Positions 63,284-64,000 of a DNA stretch of 64,000 nucleotides are shown here, piece after piece. The notes beneath the pieces are model-generated. The model was not told the DNA's origin. It searched no databases and saw only the letters and a list, made by a program, of their open reading frames with translations. The translations under genes and the position numbers were made by a program. Numbering within the stretch: the first letter of the stretch is position 1; each line of letters begins with the position of its first letter. The DNA comes from Pandoraea sputorum (GTDB taxonomy: Bacteria; Pseudomonadota; Gammaproteobacteria; Burkholderiales; Burkholderiaceae): contig NZ_CP010431.2 of NCBI RefSeq assembly GCF_000814845.2, positions 3,782,001 to 3,846,000 of the forward strand, given 5' to 3'.

Positions 63284-64000
63284 TTGGCCATCCCCTTCCT
63301 GCAACAGGCGTATGTTGGCGCCTATCTGATGAAGCAACGCTTCAAGGGCAACAAGCGCTACCCGCTGGTGCTGATGCTCGAACCGCTCTTCCGCTGCAAC
63401 CTGGCCTGCTCGGGCTGCGGCAAGATCGACTATCCGGATCCCATCCTGAACCAGCGCGTCTCACTCAAGGACTCCCTTGACGCCGTGGACGAGTGCGGCG
63501 CACCGGTCGTCTCGATCGCCGGCGGCGAGCCGCTGCTGCACAAAGAGATGCCGGAGATCGTCAAGGGCATCATCGCGCGCAAGAAGTTCGTGTACCTGTG
63601 CACGAACGCCCTGCTGCTCGAAAAGAAGATCGACGACTACGAGCCGAGCCCGTTCTTCGTGTGGTCGATCCACCTCGACGGCGACCGTGAAATGCACGAC
63701 GCCGCGGTGTCGCAGGAAGGCGTGTACGACCGCGCCGTGGCCGCCATCAAGCTGGCGAAGTCGCGCGGTTTCCGTGTGAACATCAACTGCACGCTGTTCA
63801 ACAACGCCGATCCGGAAAAGGTCGCCAAGTTCTTCGATTCGACGAAGGATCTGGGCCTTGACGGCATCACCGTGTCGCCGGGCTACGCTTACGAGCGCGC
63901 TCCGGACCAGCAGCACTTCCTGAACCGTTCGAAGACCAAGCAACTGTTCCGCGACATTCTCAAGCGCGGCAACGGCGGCAAGAACTGGACGTTCAGCCAG
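63284..64000 (+). CDS. hpnH: Hopanoid biosynthesis radical SAM protein HpnH, 5' part
   Basis: The first 239 codons are present and the frame runs off the window end. Start is TTG 63284 with AGGAGCCG upstream. The radical SAM cluster motif C38-x3-C42-x2-C45 (FRCNLACSGCGKIDY) and the SAM-binding GGEP (VSIAGGEPLLHKEMPE) are clear. HpnH joins the adenosyl group to diploptene or a related hopene to start side-chain extension, giving adenosylhopane. It is probably co-transcribed with ispH. Confidence 0.93.
   Translation, partial: MAIPFLQQAYVGAYLMKQRFKGNKRYPLVLMLEPLFRCNLACSGCGKIDYPDPILNQRVSLKDSLDAVDECGAPVVSIAGGEPLLHKEMPEIVKGIIARKKFVYLCTNALLLEKKIDDYEPSPFFVWSIHLDGDREMHDAAVSQEGVYDRAVAAIKLAKSRGFRVNINCTLFNNADPEKVAKFFDSTKDLGLDGITVSPGYAYERAPDQQHFLNRSKTKQLFRDILKRGNGGKNWTFSQ

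Overview
The window is GC-rich DNA from a betaproteobacterium. The mix of hopanoid genes, a FecI/FecR-controlled giant adhesin, many IclR/GntR-type catabolic regulators and a Lys/Ala-tailed HU protein points to Burkholderiaceae, most likely Pandoraea or a close relative. The genus is my inference from recognising protein families, not from a database search. I see no rRNA, tRNA, CRISPR array or complete insertion sequence.

Layout. 1-1777: a truncated IclR regulator, a long intergenic stretch with a candidate small RNA ending in a strong terminator, and a stand-alone DUF4096 (IS5-type N-terminal) protein. 1883-9420 (all minus): a catabolic block of GntR regulator, FAD/D-2-hydroxyacid dehydrogenase, LigI-like amidohydrolase and MFS permease, then etfBA and an L-2-hydroxyglutarate-dehydrogenase-like oxidase. 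9596-11392: a small ABM-fold monooxygenase and an Amt ammonium channel with a sigma-54 promoter and a probable NtrC site. 11564-28237: an ECF sigma relic, then a 4574-residue filamentous haemagglutinin preceded on its strand by FecR, an ECF sigma factor and an STN/TonB-like protein, which together look like a surface-signalling cascade. 28613-33338: an archaic (Csu-like) chaperone-usher pilus operon. 33398-39232: an orphan 542-residue protein, a PilZ-IclR gene pair, and dmpG-dmpF. 39233-40173: a long intergenic region with three near-identical blocks, each starting with a perfect DnaA box. 40174-48667: pagP, a sugar MFS, a secreted Cys-motif protein, an HU-like protein, a Tat-exported solute-binding protein, a PadR-ferric reductase pair (NfeR/NfeF-like), a small unknown protein and an SDR.

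49036-64000 is the most striking part. A tight seven-gene operon encodes a CDP-alcohol phosphatidyltransferase fused to a 2-oxoglutarate/Fe(II) oxygenase, an HpnL-type flippase-like protein, a nucleotidyltransferase, PEP mutase fused to a second nucleotidyltransferase-like domain, phosphonopyruvate decarboxylase, 2-aminoethylphosphonate (AEP) transaminase and Dxs. It sits directly against hopanoid genes (hpnN, hpnM, ispH, hpnH). The simplest reading is that the operon makes AEP, activates it as CMP-AEP, transfers it to a membrane alcohol, and probably hydroxylates the headgroup: a phosphonolipid pathway embedded in a hopanoid locus. Whether the acceptor is diacylglycerol or a hopanoid alcohol cannot be read from sequence.

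A second pattern I did not expect: four minus- or plus-strand genes (ends at 1883, 4925, 6255 and 37128) carry 12- or 13-bp tandem repeats starting at, or within 8 bp after, the stop codon, and in two of them every or nearly every copy repeats the stop codon in frame.
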